The notes under the pieces were generated by a model. The model saw only the letters and a program-made list of their open reading frames with translations, had not been told where the DNA came from and did no database searches. The translations under genes were made by a program, and so were the position numbers. Positions 24,282-33,277 of a stretch of DNA of 36,211 nucleotides are shown here, in pieces. Location: NCBI GenBank assembly GCA_947459415.1, contig CANHDN010000011.1, positions 1 through 36,211 of the forward strand, written 5' to 3'. Position 1 is the stretch's first letter; each line of letters opens with the position of its first letter. The DNA comes from Bacteroidota bacterium. Lineage in GTDB: Bacteria > Bacteroidota > Bacteroidia > UKL13-3.

Positions 24282-25223
24282 ATGAAAAAACTAATAGCTA
24301 TTTCATTCTTGTTCTTTGGCACTGTTGCCATTGCACAAGATCTAGAACCAAAAGGAAAAATAAAAGAGCCAAAAAAAATTACCGAAAAAGTGCATAATGC
24401 TTTACTGTCTAAACGCATGACTGCAGCTACCTACCAGAGAGATTCTCTTCACAAGTTAACTATTGCATTTAATAAAGATACCACTGAAAGAGGTATACAG
24501 TATAGAGATTTAGATGCTAAGTTTAATGAGCTTACTAATAAATATAATACCCTTGAAGAAAAGTATAAAAAGCTAGACCAAGATTATTCAGATATGAATC
24601 AGAAATATACGGATCTGATCCGATCAAGCTTAAACAAAACGGAGCAACTTAACTTGGCACTCAAAGAAAAAGGAGAGCAATTGCTTGAAAGAGAGCGAAA
24701 ATTAGCCATTTTAGAGGCACTTATAAAAGAACAAGACTCCATTACAAATGCTTTAAATAATGTGATTAAAAAAGCATTACTTAGCTTTAAAAGCGATGAA
24801 ATTTCTGTAGAAATGAAAAACGGAAAAGTATATGTTTCTATGAGTGATAAATTGCTCTTTAAAAGTGGCAGCGCAGAGGTAGAAGAAAAAGGATTAGACG
24901 CCTTGAAAAAATTAGCAGAGGTACTCAATAAAAATAAAGATGTGAGTGTAATGATTGAGGGTCATACAGACAATGTACCTATTAAAACTGCACAATTTAA
25001 AGACAACTGGGACTTAAGCGTTGCACGTGCCACAAATATTGTTCGCATGTTAGATGAGGTGCACCAAGTTGATGCAAAAAATTTAACCGCAGCAGGAAAA
25101 GGGGAATACATGCCTAAAGCAAGCAATGAAACGATTGAAGGCAGGGCGAAAAATCGTAGAACTGAAATTATCCTAAGCCCTAAATTGGATGAGTTGTATA
25201 AACTTATTAATAAGAATAAATAA
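24282..25223 (+). CDS. OmpA-family protein with N-terminal coiled coil
   Basis: An exported peptidoglycan-binding protein of 313 residues. A signal peptide (MKKLIAISFLFFGTVAIAQ) is followed by a charged region and a long heptad-rich coiled coil (residues ~70-160: LDAKFNELTNKYNTLEEKYKKL and repeats). The C-terminal OmpA domain (~190-305) has LLFKSGSAEVEEKGLDAL, VMIEGHTDNVPI, WDLSVARATNIVRML and GRAKNRRTEIIL; the D and R that bind diaminopimelate are in TDN and NRR. No beta-barrel domain is present, so it resembles stand-alone OmpA/MotB-type anchors, here probably in the periplasm or attached to the outer membrane. It lies after the secDF terminator and is likely expressed separately; a weak CAACTTCG -7-like box lies upstream of the start. 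Confidence 0.92.
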   Translation: MKKLIAISFLFFGTVAIAQDLEPKGKIKEPKKITEKVHNALLSKRMTAATYQRDSLHKLTIAFNKDTTERGIQYRDLDAKFNELTNKYNTLEEKYKKLDQDYSDMNQKYTDLIRSSLNKTEQLNLALKEKGEQLLERERKLAILEALIKEQDSITNALNNVIKKALLSFKSDEISVEMKNGKVYVSMSDKLLFKSGSAEVEEKGLDALKKLAEVLNKNKDVSVMIEGHTDNVPIKTAQFKDNWDLSVARATNIVRMLDEVHQVDAKNLTAAGKGEYMPKASNETIEGRAKNRRTEIILSPKLDELYKLINKNK

Positions 25224-25229
25224 ACTTGT

Positions 25230-25322
25230 TTGAAGCAATTATTTTTTACTGGTATCGCACTTGCAATTGGCGCTACCACAAGCATGTTCGCCTTTACTAC
25301 TCTTATTAAAAAATGTAAATAA
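25230..25322 (+). CDS. Possible 30-residue membrane peptide downstream of the OmpA gene
   Basis: An unlisted ORF starts at TTG 6 bp after the OmpA stop and reads xKQLFFTGIALAIGATTSM..., ending in KKCK and TAA at 25320-25322. It has a basic end, one hydrophobic stretch of about 20 residues and a charged tail, consistent with a single-span peptide co-transcribed with the OmpA gene. Weak points are the TTG start, the lack of an ATG before residue 19 and the absence of any recognised family. A 14-bp perfect hairpin begins 4 bp after the stop and could end the transcript. Confidence 0.3.
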   Translation: MKQLFFTGIALAIGATTSMFAFTTLIKKCK

Positions 25323-25325
25323 ATA

Positions 25326-25359
25326 AACAGTGGCTGCTACAAAAATAGCAGCCACTGTT
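25326..25359. terminator. Perfect 14-bp hairpin between the OmpA and YfhO genes
   Basis: AACAGTGGCTGCTA and TAGCAGCCACTGTT pair perfectly around CAAAAA. There is no long T-tract on either strand; the minus strand has TTTATTTATTTACATTTTTT after the stem, the plus strand ATTTCTTG. Because it lies between convergent genes, a terminator or mRNA-end stabiliser is most likely. Confidence 0.65.
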
Positions 25360-25410
25360 ATTTCTTGCCAATATGTTTGGAGTAAATTTAGCATTTAGAG
25401 CAGTTGACTG

Positions 25411-27852
25411 CTATACCTCAGTTTCTCTTTTTCTTTTATAAAAACTCAAACCCAATACCAAAAATAATCCGCCGTATAGCAACCATGAAGAGGCGTAAGC
25501 GATTTTTTCGCCGGTTCCAATTACTGTTGGTTCAAACTTAAATTCTATTTGGTGAGTACCTGCAGGAACTTTTAATGCGCGCAATACATAGTTTACCCTA
25601 ACATGCGGAACCAAAACACCATCGATATAGGCATTCCAGCCCTTCTCATAAAATATCTCTGAGAAGACAGCCAGTTGATCTGATTGGCTATTACTTGTAT
25701 AAGCTAGCGCATTCGGTTGGTATTTACTCAATGAAATTTTTGCTGTACTATCTGCACTTGGTGTAAATCCGGCCAATTCAGATTCAAAACGTTTATCTGT
25801 TATGGCAGTTTTCTTGCTATTAAAATTACCCAAGGATGCAATTTCTTCATCTGCATTGGCAACCCATTTAATTTCAGAAACGAACCAAGCATTCCCATTT
25901 GCATTTACATTCTGCTGAGCAAATTTGTTGCCGCTAGAATCTTGTAAAATAAAATATTTAGCGTTTAACATGTTATAACACTCCATATTCATTTTCACCA
26001 ATTGCCATTCTATTAGCTCTTGATACCTGCGCATTTTAGCTCCATGATAACCGCCCAAAGATTTGTGGTAATATGCCGTTAAGGCATCTTTATCAAAGTC
26101 TGTGGTATTATTATAGACGCGGTAATGTGGATCTGGATCTGCTAAGATTTGCTCATCAACAGGTGTTTTTGGAACGGCTGCTTCACCTTTTTTCTTTTCA
26201 AAATCCTTGTCGTTTAGGTAACGTTTGTCTATACCCCACAAATCCACTACCACTAAAATCCCTAAAACAGCCAGCATGAGTTCTGCCTTTAATTTACCTT
26301 TTTGATAAAACCACATGGCGGCTGCAGCTAACAAAATAAGCGCCAAAGACCTAAAGGCATCAGCACGTAATAAACTTTCTCTATCAGATGCTAAGGTAGT
26401 TAATAACCACTCAGGTAATTTCATCCTCGCATCATTTTCTGTAGAAAAATCAAATAAAACACCTGGTATTAATGCAAATAATAAACAAATTCCACCTACA
26501 ATACCTAAGCTATATTTGAGTGCCTTGATCCAATCTGCCTGTTTTAATTTTTTATCCATTAGCTCTTTTACTGCTAACATGGCCAAAAATGGGAACATGG
26601 TTTGTGCTACACACAATACAAAAGTTACAGACCTAAACTTATTATACAATGGAAAGTAATTAAAGAATAGATCGGTGAGCGGCATAAAGTTTTTGCCCAT
26701 AGATAAGAAAATAGAAAGCATAGCCGCAGTAAAAATCCACCACTTGACTGAACTTTTTATTAAAAACATGCCCAATACAAACAAGAAAACAATGATGGCA
26801 CCGTAATAAATTGGCCCAGCTGTAAAGGGTTGATCTCCCCAATAAATAGGCATTTGCTTTACCACTTCTTTGGCATTCGGATAACCCTGACGTTGCAGTT
26901 CTTTATATGTTTCGCTACTTGTTCCTAAATCACCATTACTTGCTCCACCATAAAAATTTGGCACTAAAATAGTAAATGGCTCAACTACGCCATTGCTCCA
27001 TGCCAAGGCATAATCTTTATCTAAACCAGAAGAACTATTCGATGCATTACTCTCTCCACTTTGTGTTTTAGTTAATTCAGACTTACCACGAATACTAAAT
27101 TTACCATATTCTTCTGTAGCTAGTAAGCCGGTTATATTGGTTCCGATACCTACCGCTGCAGATACTGCTAATAAGGCTCCTGCCACTATAAATTTGGGCA
27201 AGGTTTTATTTTTTACGGCCTGAACCAATTCTACCACCATCCAAGCCAAAATAATAAAGATTAAATAATAAGTAATTTGAACGTGACCAGCAGATAACTC
27301 AAACGAAACAGCTATACCCGTTAAAATAGCTCCCAACCATTTGTTTTTGTGCAGTGTAATTTGAATACCTGCTAGGACCAATGGAATAAAAGCAATGGCA
27401 TTTCCTTTGGTAACATGCCCAGCATCTATATTGATAAAATTAAAAGAAGATAAGGCAAATGCCAAAGACCCAATCATGGCAAGCCAAGGTGACACCTCAA
27501 AAGCAAGTAACAAAATATAAAAACACGCAAATAACAAAAAAATCGTGTCTGCTGGATGTTTAAAAATGTCTGAGATATAATATAAAATATTGCCTGTATA
27601 ATTTCCATGGTAGGTAGCACCAATTAAGTAACTTGGCATACCAGCAAAAATGCTATTTGTCCAGAAGGTACGCTCACCGCTGGCTTTTTCAAATTGTGCG
27701 ATTTCTTGAAAAGTAGCTTTCCATTGCAAAACATCGTATTGTTTGAGCACTTTACCATTAAACAAAGGGGTAAAATAAGCGAAGATAACCAGCATAATAA
27801 GCACAAAGGCAAGCAAATGTGGCAAGGCTTTCTTAAAAGGCGATGAATTCAT
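25411..27852 (-). CDS. YfhO-family polytopic membrane protein
   Basis: A large integral membrane protein (813 aa) of the YfhO type, a GT-C-like fold linked in other bacteria to glycosylation of cell-surface polymers. It has about a dozen hydrophobic helices, beginning with LLAFVLIMLVIFAYFTPLF. The first loop FNGKVLKQYDVLQWKATFQEI carries the Asp expected at the GT-C acceptor site. WTNSIFAGMPSYLIGA and NIDAGHVTKGNAIAFIPLVLAGI are typical YfhO motifs. After the helices there is a soluble domain (~560-770) and a last helix (SSWLLYGGLFLVLGLSFY). The track start is a GTG at 27873; the ATG at 27852 (MNSSPFKKALPHLL) is preferred. It is transcribed after the nrdJ terminator, so it needs its own promoter, which I could not locate with confidence. 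The sugar substrate is unknown. Confidence 0.85.
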   Translation of the reverse strand: MNSSPFKKALPHLLAFVLIMLVIFAYFTPLFNGKVLKQYDVLQWKATFQEIAQFEKASGERTFWTNSIFAGMPSYLIGATYHGNYTGNILYYISDIFKHPADTIFLLFACFYILLLAFEVSPWLAMIGSLAFALSSFNFINIDAGHVTKGNAIAFIPLVLAGIQITLHKNKWLGAILTGIAVSFELSAGHVQITYYLIFIILAWMVVELVQAVKNKTLPKFIVAGALLAVSAAVGIGTNITGLLATEEYGKFSIRGKSELTKTQSGESNASNSSSGLDKDYALAWSNGVVEPFTILVPNFYGGASNGDLGTSSETYKELQRQGYPNAKEVVKQMPIYWGDQPFTAGPIYYGAIIVFLFVLGMFLIKSSVKWWIFTAAMLSIFLSMGKNFMPLTDLFFNYFPLYNKFRSVTFVLCVAQTMFPFLAMLAVKELMDKKLKQADWIKALKYSLGIVGGICLLFALIPGVLFDFSTENDARMKLPEWLLTTLASDRESLLRADAFRSLALILLAAAAMWFYQKGKLKAELMLAVLGILVVVDLWGIDKRYLNDKDFEKKKGEAAVPKTPVDEQILADPDPHYRVYNNTTDFDKDALTAYYHKSLGGYHGAKMRRYQELIEWQLVKMNMECYNMLNAKYFILQDSSGNKFAQQNVNANGNAWFVSEIKWVANADEEIASLGNFNSKKTAITDKRFESELAGFTPSADSTAKISLSKYQPNALAYTSNSQSDQLAVFSEIFYEKGWNAYIDGVLVPHVRVNYVLRALKVPAGTHQIEFKFEPTVIGTGEKIAYASSWLLYGGLFLVLGLSFYKRKRETEV

Positions 27853-27928
27853 AATTATATTTTTTGTGGGCACAATATAATTAAAAAACCAATGAGAGTA
27901 TTCATGTGAAAATTTTGCTATGGTTTAA

Positions 27929-27964
27929 AACCAAAAAAACCCGCCGAGGCAGGTTTTTTTGGTT
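27929..27964 (-). terminator. Intrinsic terminator after nrdJ
   Basis: AACCAAAAAAACC and GGTTTTTTTGGTT flank an inner GCC-GA-GGC, with one C/A mismatch. It lies about 42 bp past the nrdJ stop and upstream of the YfhO gene; the minus-strand T-tract fits termination of nrdJ. Confidence 0.85.
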
Positions 27965-28005
27965 ATTTATTCTAAATACCCAAAGGTAAAAAATAGACGT
28001 ATGGA

Positions 28006-31000
28006 TTAACTACAACCTGTTTGAGTACCGCAGTTTAAACACTTGTAACAAGCACCACTTCTAATGGTAATATGACCACATGTTGGACATGCAGGGCTAT
28101 CGCCCATGCGCTTGTTCATTTCATTTACTTGATCCATTGGAGCAGCTTCTGGAGCGGCAATACCAGTCATTTTAGTTTCACTTTCTAACTTAGCTTCTGC
28201 TGGTCTATGAAATCCGATAGGTGCAGAAACGATAGGTGTTCCAGAAACAGGGCTTGCAGGAATTACAGGAGACATGGCCGAATTTGCAGCTTTATGCTGA
28301 TTAATCGCTAAGCCATTTCTTTGCATATCACTTGGTTCAACTTGCACAAAATCTTCTCTTCCTAAATATTCAAAACCTAACATCCTAAACATATAATCTA
28401 TGATAGAAGTAGCATTTTTAATGTTTGGATGGCCTGCAACCATACCGGCTGGTTCAAAGCGTGTAAAAGTAAATTTGTCTACGTATTCTTCTAATGGAAC
28501 ACCGTATTGTAAACCAAGAGACACCGCAATAGAGAAGCAGTTCATCAATGAACGTAAGGTAGCTCCTTCTTTATGCAAATCAACAAAGATTTCTCCCAAT
28601 GTTCCATCTTCATATTCACCAGTGCGCACAAAAATGGTCTGTCCGCCTACAGTTGCCTTTTGCGTAAACCCACCACGTTTTCCTGGTAAAGTTTTGCGGG
28701 CAACTACTCCAGCTAATTTATGTTTAAATGCCGTATCGTGGGTACGATTCAAGATAGCGGTTGCCGCCTCTAGCACTTGTTCAGGACTTAATTCTCCTAC
28801 TGGTTTGTGTGCATCTTCACCTAGAATTTGTTCTACGGCATCTTGAATGTCTTCTTCTTCTTTTACATCAGATTTATTGCTAAGTGGCTGACTTAATTTA
28901 CATCCATCGCGGTATAAAGCATTCGCTTTTAATCCCAAACTCCAGCTAAGGTGATAACATTCTTTGATGTCTTCAACACTTGCCTCATTTGGAAGGTTAA
29001 TTGTTTTGGAAATAGCACCACTTAAGAAAGGCTGAGCAGCTGCCATCATACGAATATGACCAGTTGCAGCAATGTAACGAGTTCCTTTATTACCACATTT
29101 ATTTGCACAATCAAAAACTGGCAAGTGTTCGTCTTTTAAGAAAGGAGCACCTTCAACCGTCATGGTACCACAAATAAAATCGTTAGCCTCTTCTATTTCT
29201 TGACGTGTGAAACCTAATTTCCTTAGTAAATTAAAACTAAAGTTATTGTATTCTTCTGCAGTAAAACCTAGACGCTGTAAGCATTCTTCACCAAGTGTCC
29301 ATTGGTTAAAAGCAAATCCAATTTCGAAAGCACCAGAAGCTGCTTTATCTAATTTTTCAATTTCTTCATCTGTAAATCCGCGGAATTTTAAAGATTCTGG
29401 GTTAATATGTGGCGCACCTTTTAATGTTGCAGAACCCGTTGCGTATTGAATAATTGCATCAATTTCAGATGCTGAATAACCTAAATTTTTGAGTGCCGCT
29501 GGAACACCCGTATTAATGATTTTAAAATAACCACCACCAGATAATTTCTTGAATTTAACCAAGGCAAAATCTGGCTCAATACCTGTGGTATCGCAATCCA
29601 TTACTAAACCAATGGTTCCTGTAGGAGCAATCACAGTAGCCTGTGCATTTCTGTAACCATATTCCTCACCCATTTGCACCGCAGCATCCCATGCATTGCA
29701 AGCTGCTGTTAACAAATAATCTGGGCAATATTTAGGATCAATACCAGCTGGCTTAATAGATAAACCTTCATAGGCATCAGTAGCATTATAAGCTGCATAC
29801 CTATGGTTACGCATTACACGCAACATATTTTCTTTATTGTCTTGGTAGCGAGGGAACGCTCCCAAATACTTAGCCATTTCCGCCGAAGTTTGATAAGCAA
29901 CCCCATTTAATATAGCTGTAATAGCTCCACCAATTGCAAAAGCTTTTGGTGAATCATATGGAATACCTGAAATCATTAACATACTTCCAAGGTTGGCATA
30001 ACCTAAACCAAGTGTACGGTATTCATAGCTTAATTGAGCCACCTCTTGAGATGGAAACTGAGCCATCAGTACAGAGATTTCTAGAACCATTGTCCAAAGT
30101 CTACAAGCATGCTCAAATGCTTTTACATCAAATTCAAGGGTATCTTCATTAAAGAAACGAATTAAATTTAAGCTAGCTAAATTACAAGCAGTATTGTCTA
30201 AGAACATGTACTCACTGCAAGGATTGGAAGCATTAATTCTTCCTCCTGCCGGACAGGTATGCCATTCATTGATGGTGGTATCATATTGCACACCCGGATC
30301 AGCACAAGCCCAAGCAGCATCAGCAATCATATCCCAGATATCCTTGGCTGGAATAGATTTCATGGTGCGGCCATCTGTGCGGGCTTTTAAATCCCAATTG
30401 GTGCCATTTTCTAATGCTTCGAAAAAAGCATGTGGAATGCGCACTGAGTTATTACTATTTTGACCAGAAACCGTAGCGTAAGCTTCACCTTCATAATCAC
30501 TTGGATATCCTGCTGCGATTAATGCCGCAACCTTCTTTTCTTCGTCTTTTTTCCAATTAATAAATTCTACAATTTCTGGATGATCTAAATCTAGACAAAC
30601 CATTTTTGCAGCACGACGCGTAGTACCGCCAGATTTAATGGCACCAGCTGCTCTATCTCCTATTTTTAAGAAGCTCATTAAACCAGATGAAGAACCACCA
30701 CCTGATAATTTTTCTGCTGCTCCTCTAATTCTTGAGAAATTGGTACCCACACCTGAACCATATTTAAAAATCCTAGCTTCGCGTACCCACAAATCCATGA
30801 TACCACCTTCATTCACCAAGTCATCATCTACTGAAAGAATGAAACAAGCATGAGGCTGCGGGCGCTCATAAGCTGAAGTAGACTTTTCTAACTTACCTGT
30901 TTTAGGATTTACAAAATAATGACCTTGTGGTTTACCTGTAATACCATATGAGCTATGCAAACCAGAATTAAACCATTGTGGCGAATTTGGAGCAGCATAT

Positions 31001-31392
31001 TGACCTACAATCATGTAAGCCATTTCATCGTAGAATACCTGCGCATCCTCTTTGCTATCGAAATAACCATAGTCTTCTCCCCATTTCATCCAACAATGTG
31101 CCATGCGGTGGGCAACTTGCTTAATACTTGTTTCTCTACCGCTTGTTCCATCTGGCTGAGGAACGCCTGCTTTCCTAAAATATTTTTGAGCCAATACATC
31201 AGTAGCCACCTGACTCCAAAAATTTGGAACTTCCACATCTTTCATTTCAAACACCACACTACCGTTGGTGTTCTTAATTACAGAAGTTCGGTAATCGTAC
31301 GTAAACATATCGTACGCGCTTACTCCTTCTTTAGTAAAATGGCGCTCTACCCGGAGGCCTTTTTGTTCTTGATTTTTTTTGTTGCGGCTCAT
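28006..31392 (-). CDS. nrdJ: Adenosylcobalamin-dependent (class II) ribonucleotide reductase
   Basis: Reduces ribonucleotides to deoxyribonucleotides using a cobalamin-derived radical, independent of oxygen. The 1128 residues match the long NrdJ form. [10 protein letters not shown] and [11 protein letters not shown] lie in the N-terminal half. [35 protein letters not shown] and the active-site [21 protein letters not shown] follow, then [19 protein letters not shown]. The C-terminal part carries [13 protein letters not shown], a TSCPxCG-like linker region of low complexity, and a zinc-ribbon tail [26 protein letters not shown], whose cysteines re-reduce the active site. No NrdA/NrdB or NrdR gene is nearby. 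The leader (31393-31550) contains a terminator-like hairpin 52 nt before the ATG and competing repeats, suggesting attenuation. I do not find a cobalamin-riboswitch B12 box. Confidence 0.96.
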   Translation of the reverse strand: MSRNKKNQEQKGLRVERHFTKEGVSAYDMFTYDYRTSVIKNTNGSVVFEMKDVEVPNFWSQVATDVLAQKYFRKAGVPQPDGTSGRETSIKQVAHRMAHCWMKWGEDYGYFDSKEDAQVFYDEMAYMIVGQYAAPNSPQWFNSGLHSSYGITGKPQGHYFVNPKTGKLEKSTSAYERPQPHACFILSVDDDLVNEGGIMDLWVREARIFKYGSGVGTNFSRIRGAAEKLSGGGSSSGLMSFLKIGDRAAGAIKSGGTTRRAAKMVCLDLDHPEIVEFINWKKDEEKKVAALIAAGYPSDYEGEAYATVSGQNSNNSVRIPHAFFEALENGTNWDLKARTDGRTMKSIPAKDIWDMIADAAWACADPGVQYDTTINEWHTCPAGGRINASNPCSEYMFLDNTACNLASLNLIRFFNEDTLEFDVKAFEHACRLWTMVLEISVLMAQFPSQEVAQLSYEYRTLGLGYANLGSMLMISGIPYDSPKAFAIGGAITAILNGVAYQTSAEMAKYLGAFPRYQDNKENMLRVMRNHRYAAYNATDAYEGLSIKPAGIDPKYCPDYLLTAACNAWDAAVQMGEEYGYRNAQATVIAPTGTIGLVMDCDTTGIEPDFALVKFKKLSGGGYFKIINTGVPAALKNLGYSASEIDAIIQYATGSATLKGAPHINPESLKFRGFTDEEIEKLDKAASGAFEIGFAFNQWTLGEECLQRLGFTAEEYNNFSFNLLRKLGFTRQEIEEANDFICGTMTVEGAPFLKDEHLPVFDCANKCGNKGTRYIAATGHIRMMAAAQPFLSGAISKTINLPNEASVEDIKECYHLSWSLGLKANALYRDGCKLSQPLSNKSDVKEEEDIQDAVEQILGEDAHKPVGELSPEQVLEAATAILNRTHDTAFKHKLAGVVARKTLPGKRGGFTQKATVGGQTIFVRTGEYEDGTLGEIFVDLHKEGATLRSLMNCFSIAVSLGLQYGVPLEEYVDKFTFTRFEPAGMVAGHPNIKNATSIIDYMFRMLGFEYLGREDFVQVEPSDMQRNGLAINQHKAANSAMSPVIPASPVSGTPIVSAPIGFHRPAEAKLESETKMTGIAAPEAAPMDQVNEMNKRMGDSPACPTCGHITIRSGACYKCLNCGTQTGCS

Positions 31393-31444
31393 GTTGCTCA
31401 GTATGGTTTGAATGTCTATAGAATTAATTATTTAACTTAAAGAT

Positions 31445-31475
31445 AAAAACCCCTTAAAAGTTTTAGGGGGTTTTT
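31445..31475 (-). terminator. Terminator-like hairpin in the nrdJ leader
   Basis: AAAAACCCC and GGGGTTTTT form a 9-bp stem with an A/T-rich inner region, followed on the minus strand by T5. Because nrdJ starts 52 nt downstream on that strand and no gene precedes it, the hairpin is better read as an attenuator than as the end of a gene. Confidence 0.65.
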
Positions 31476-31483
31476 CAGTCAAA

Positions 31484-31543
31484 AATCAACTTTCAAAAAA
31501 TGGAAATCAAATATCGATTTCAACAAGTATGGATGTTGATTTC
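31484..31543. repeat. Mutually exclusive inverted repeats in the nrdJ leader
   Basis: On the minus strand, segment GAAATCAACA (31534-31543) can pair with TGTTGA (31520-31525), with TTGATTTC (31503-31510) or with GTTGATT (31484-31490). GAAATC (31516-31521) can also pair with GATTTC (31503-31508). These pairings exclude each other and lie just ahead of the leader terminator. Confidence 0.45.
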
Positions 31544-31572
31544 TTTTTCGTTTAGAAAAAACTAAGGTTTGA

Positions 31573-31618
31573 GCTGTTTATAACATTAGTTATGCACATA
31601 GGATGCCCCACAAACAGC
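31573..31618. other. Structured palindromic element in the nrdJ-pcrB divergent gap (dif-like or three-way-junction RNA)
   Basis: GCTGTTT and AAACAGC (outer 7 bp) enclose two hairpins, ATAAC-ATTA-GTTAT and GCA-N7-TGC. Positions 31573-31600 also read as 11+6+11: GCTGTTTATAA, CATTAG, TTATGCACATA. This has the ATAA/TTAT inner symmetry of XerCD dif sites. A DnaA-box-like TTATGCACA (31590-31598) is embedded. Which reading is right cannot be settled from the sequence. Confidence 0.4.
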
Positions 31619-31750
31619 GGGCTTCGAGGAAGTAACAATTAATTAACAATCAGTACTTTGTCTTAATTTGCATACACATTACCCAAATTCCGAAAGCACC
31701 AAAAAATTTTACTTGGAAATATAAAAAAAAGTTATCGATTTACATCATTA

Positions 31751-31774
31751 AAACCCAGAATCTCGGGTTTTTTA
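31751..31774 (+). terminator. Terminator-like hairpin in the pcrB leader
   Basis: AAAACCC and GGGTTTT form a 7-bp stem around AGAATCTC, followed on the + strand by extra T. It lies about 50 bp before the pcrB start, so it would end any + transcript begun inside the divergent region. Confidence 0.6.
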
Positions 31775-31822
31775 AATAAAAAGGCTTTTATTTGTTCCCA
31801 GCACTCATTTGAAGGAAAGACA

Positions 31823-32578
31823 TTGAAAAATCAGTTTTACACCAGCATACATCAAAAAGCACAACAAGGGATGAAGCAACTTGCTGTATTGATAGACCCA
31901 GACAGTTTATCATCAGAAACAGATTTGCTTTCATTGATTGATCGCTGTAATCAGGCAAATGTGGACATGATTTTGGTGGGCGGGAGTTTAATTACCAATG
32001 GCTTTTGGGATCGATGTATAGAACTCATTAAGTCACATACTCAAATTCCACTCGTGTTATTTCCGGGCAATATTATGCAAACCCATGCAGCAGCTGATGC
32101 CATTTTATTTTTAAGTATGATCAGCGGAAGAAACCCAGATTTACTCATTGGTAAACACGTGTTAGCAGCACCATTATTAAAAAAATCTGGCATAGAAGTT
32201 ATCCCTACTGGATACATGATTGTGGATGGCGGCAATATCACCAGTGTGATGTATATGAGCAACACCACTCCGCTACCTGCAGATAAAAATAACATCGCTT
32301 CTTGCACTGCCTTGGCGGGAGAAATGCTAGGACTTAAAGTAATCTATATGGATGCTGGAAGCGGTGCAGTAAATCCAATTAGGCCAAGCATGATTAGTGA
32401 AGTAAAATCACAAATTAGCGGCCCACTTTTTATTGGTGGTGGAATTAGAACCAAAGAACAAGCCATAGAAACTTGCCAAGCAGGAGCAGATATTATTGTA
32501 GTTGGCAATGCCATTGAAAAAAATCCATCTTTAGTTGGCGAATTATGCCAAGCCGTTCATAGTTTAAACAAGTTTTAA
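31823..32578 (+). CDS. pcrB: PcrB / geranylgeranylglyceryl phosphate synthase family protein
   Basis: A TIM-barrel prenyltransferase joining a polyprenyl diphosphate to sn-glycerol-1-phosphate, the first ether-lipid step in archaea and also found in Bacteroidota and Firmicutes. Evidence in 251 residues: KQLAVLIDPDSL (D25-P-D27, Mg/diphosphate site), MILVGGSLI, PLVLFPGNIMQ, ILFLSMISGRNPDLLIGKHV, TGYMIVDGGNITSV, YMDAGSGAVNP and the phosphate-binding IGGGIRTKEQA. The ISGRNP/GNIMQ wording is of the GGGP-synthase (group II) type more than the Bacillus heptaprenyl type. The start is TTG at 31823, preceded by GAAGGAAAGACA (Shine-Dalgarno-like). The first ATG (31871) would remove the first helix. It is followed 35 bp later by the HAD phosphatase gene. 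A terminator-like hairpin lies about 50 bp upstream. Confidence 0.9.
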   Translation: MKNQFYTSIHQKAQQGMKQLAVLIDPDSLSSETDLLSLIDRCNQANVDMILVGGSLITNGFWDRCIELIKSHTQIPLVLFPGNIMQTHAAADAILFLSMISGRNPDLLIGKHVLAAPLLKKSGIEVIPTGYMIVDGGNITSVMYMSNTTPLPADKNNIASCTALAGEMLGLKVIYMDAGSGAVNPIRPSMISEVKSQISGPLFIGGGIRTKEQAIETCQAGADIIVVGNAIEKNPSLVGELCQAVHSLNKF

Positions 32579-32613
32579 AACTTTTACTTAATTGTCTTTG
32601 TTAGAATGGCCTA

Positions 32614-33228
32614 ATGGTAATTAAAAATCTTATTTTTGATTTGGGTGCAGTAATATTAAACCTAGATCAAGACAAAACGCTCCGTGCATTTAAAAGACTA
32701 GGCATAGACCTTGATGAAATAAATATGAATCATTCTCTCTTCACCGATTTTGAAACGGGAAAAGTAGATGCCGATTATTTTATTCATAGCATCCAAACCT
32801 TTTTAAAAGGAAATGCCACTAAAGAACAAATAATTGATGCTTGGAATGCAATGTTATTAGACCTTCCTGCTCACAGAATTGAAATGCTAAAGGCGCTTAA
32901 AACCAAATACAATTTATATTTATTGAGCAATACGAATACCCTCCATATTGATGCCTTGTTCCAAGAGCATGGCGCAAATATGTTTGATGGGATTTTTGAA
33001 AAAATATATTTATCTCATGAAATTGGTTATCGTAAACCCAATAAAAATTGTTACCAATTTGTGCTGCAAGATGCAGGAATTATTGGTGCTGAATCTATTT
33101 TTATAGATGATAATAAAGGCAATATTAGAGGAGCAGAAGACACAGGTATTAAGACAATTTGGGCCAAAGAACCTCTAGACAAATGGTTTATAAGTGAACT
33201 CAAAAAAATGGATTCATTCAAATCATAA
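32614..33228 (+). CDS. HAD-superfamily phosphatase (YihX-like)
   Basis: A cytoplasmic haloacid-dehalogenase-like hydrolase, 204 residues. Motif I is IFDLGAVIL, with the nucleophile D9; the second Asp is replaced by Gly, as is common in YihX-type members. A helical cap (residues ~20-85) follows, then motif II YLLSNTN, the motif III lysine in IGYRKPNKNCY and motif IV IFIDDNKGN. The small alpha-helical cap suggests a sugar-phosphate or nucleotide-like small substrate. It lies 35 bp after pcrB, so co-transcription is plausible. Whether it dephosphorylates the pcrB product, as PcrB-pathway phosphatases do in Bacillus, is speculation. It converges on radA without a clear terminator. Confidence 0.88.
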   Translation: MVIKNLIFDLGAVILNLDQDKTLRAFKRLGIDLDEINMNHSLFTDFETGKVDADYFIHSIQTFLKGNATKEQIIDAWNAMLLDLPAHRIEMLKALKTKYNLYLLSNTNTLHIDALFQEHGANMFDGIFEKIYLSHEIGYRKPNKNCYQFVLQDAGIIGAESIFIDDNKGNIRGAEDTGIKTIWAKEPLDKWFISELKKMDSFKS

Positions 33229-33277
33229 GAAATCCTAACAAAGACTCCATTTCCTTCAAAACAACTTGCCTTTTTAA

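Larger units (their letters stand above)
31393..31822. other. 430-bp gene-free divergent region between nrdJ and pcrB
   Basis: No ORF of note. Both flanking genes point outward. The region contains an nrdJ-side terminator (31445-31475), competing repeats (31484-31543), the 46-bp palindromic element (31573-31618), an AT-rich stretch with near-consensus -7 boxes (TTAATTTG at about 31664-31671, TTTATTTG just upstream of pcrB) and a pcrB-side terminator (31751-31774). An outward terminator on each side is unusual for a simple divergent promoter region. Confidence 0.6.

Noticed and set aside
30955-31440. 161-aa + strand ORF opposite the nrdJ start
   Set aside because: Fully antisense to the well-supported NrdJ N-terminus; no family motifs.
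31393-31700. Cobalamin riboswitch upstream of nrdJ
   Set aside because: I looked for the B12 box and the GCCACTG-type pairing element on the minus strand and did not find them; only a generic attenuator-like layout remains.
31573-31740. Chromosome replication origin (DnaA box, AT-rich stretch)
   Set aside because: Only one good DnaA-box match (TTATGCACA) and no dnaA, dnaN or gidA neighbour; not enough for oriC.
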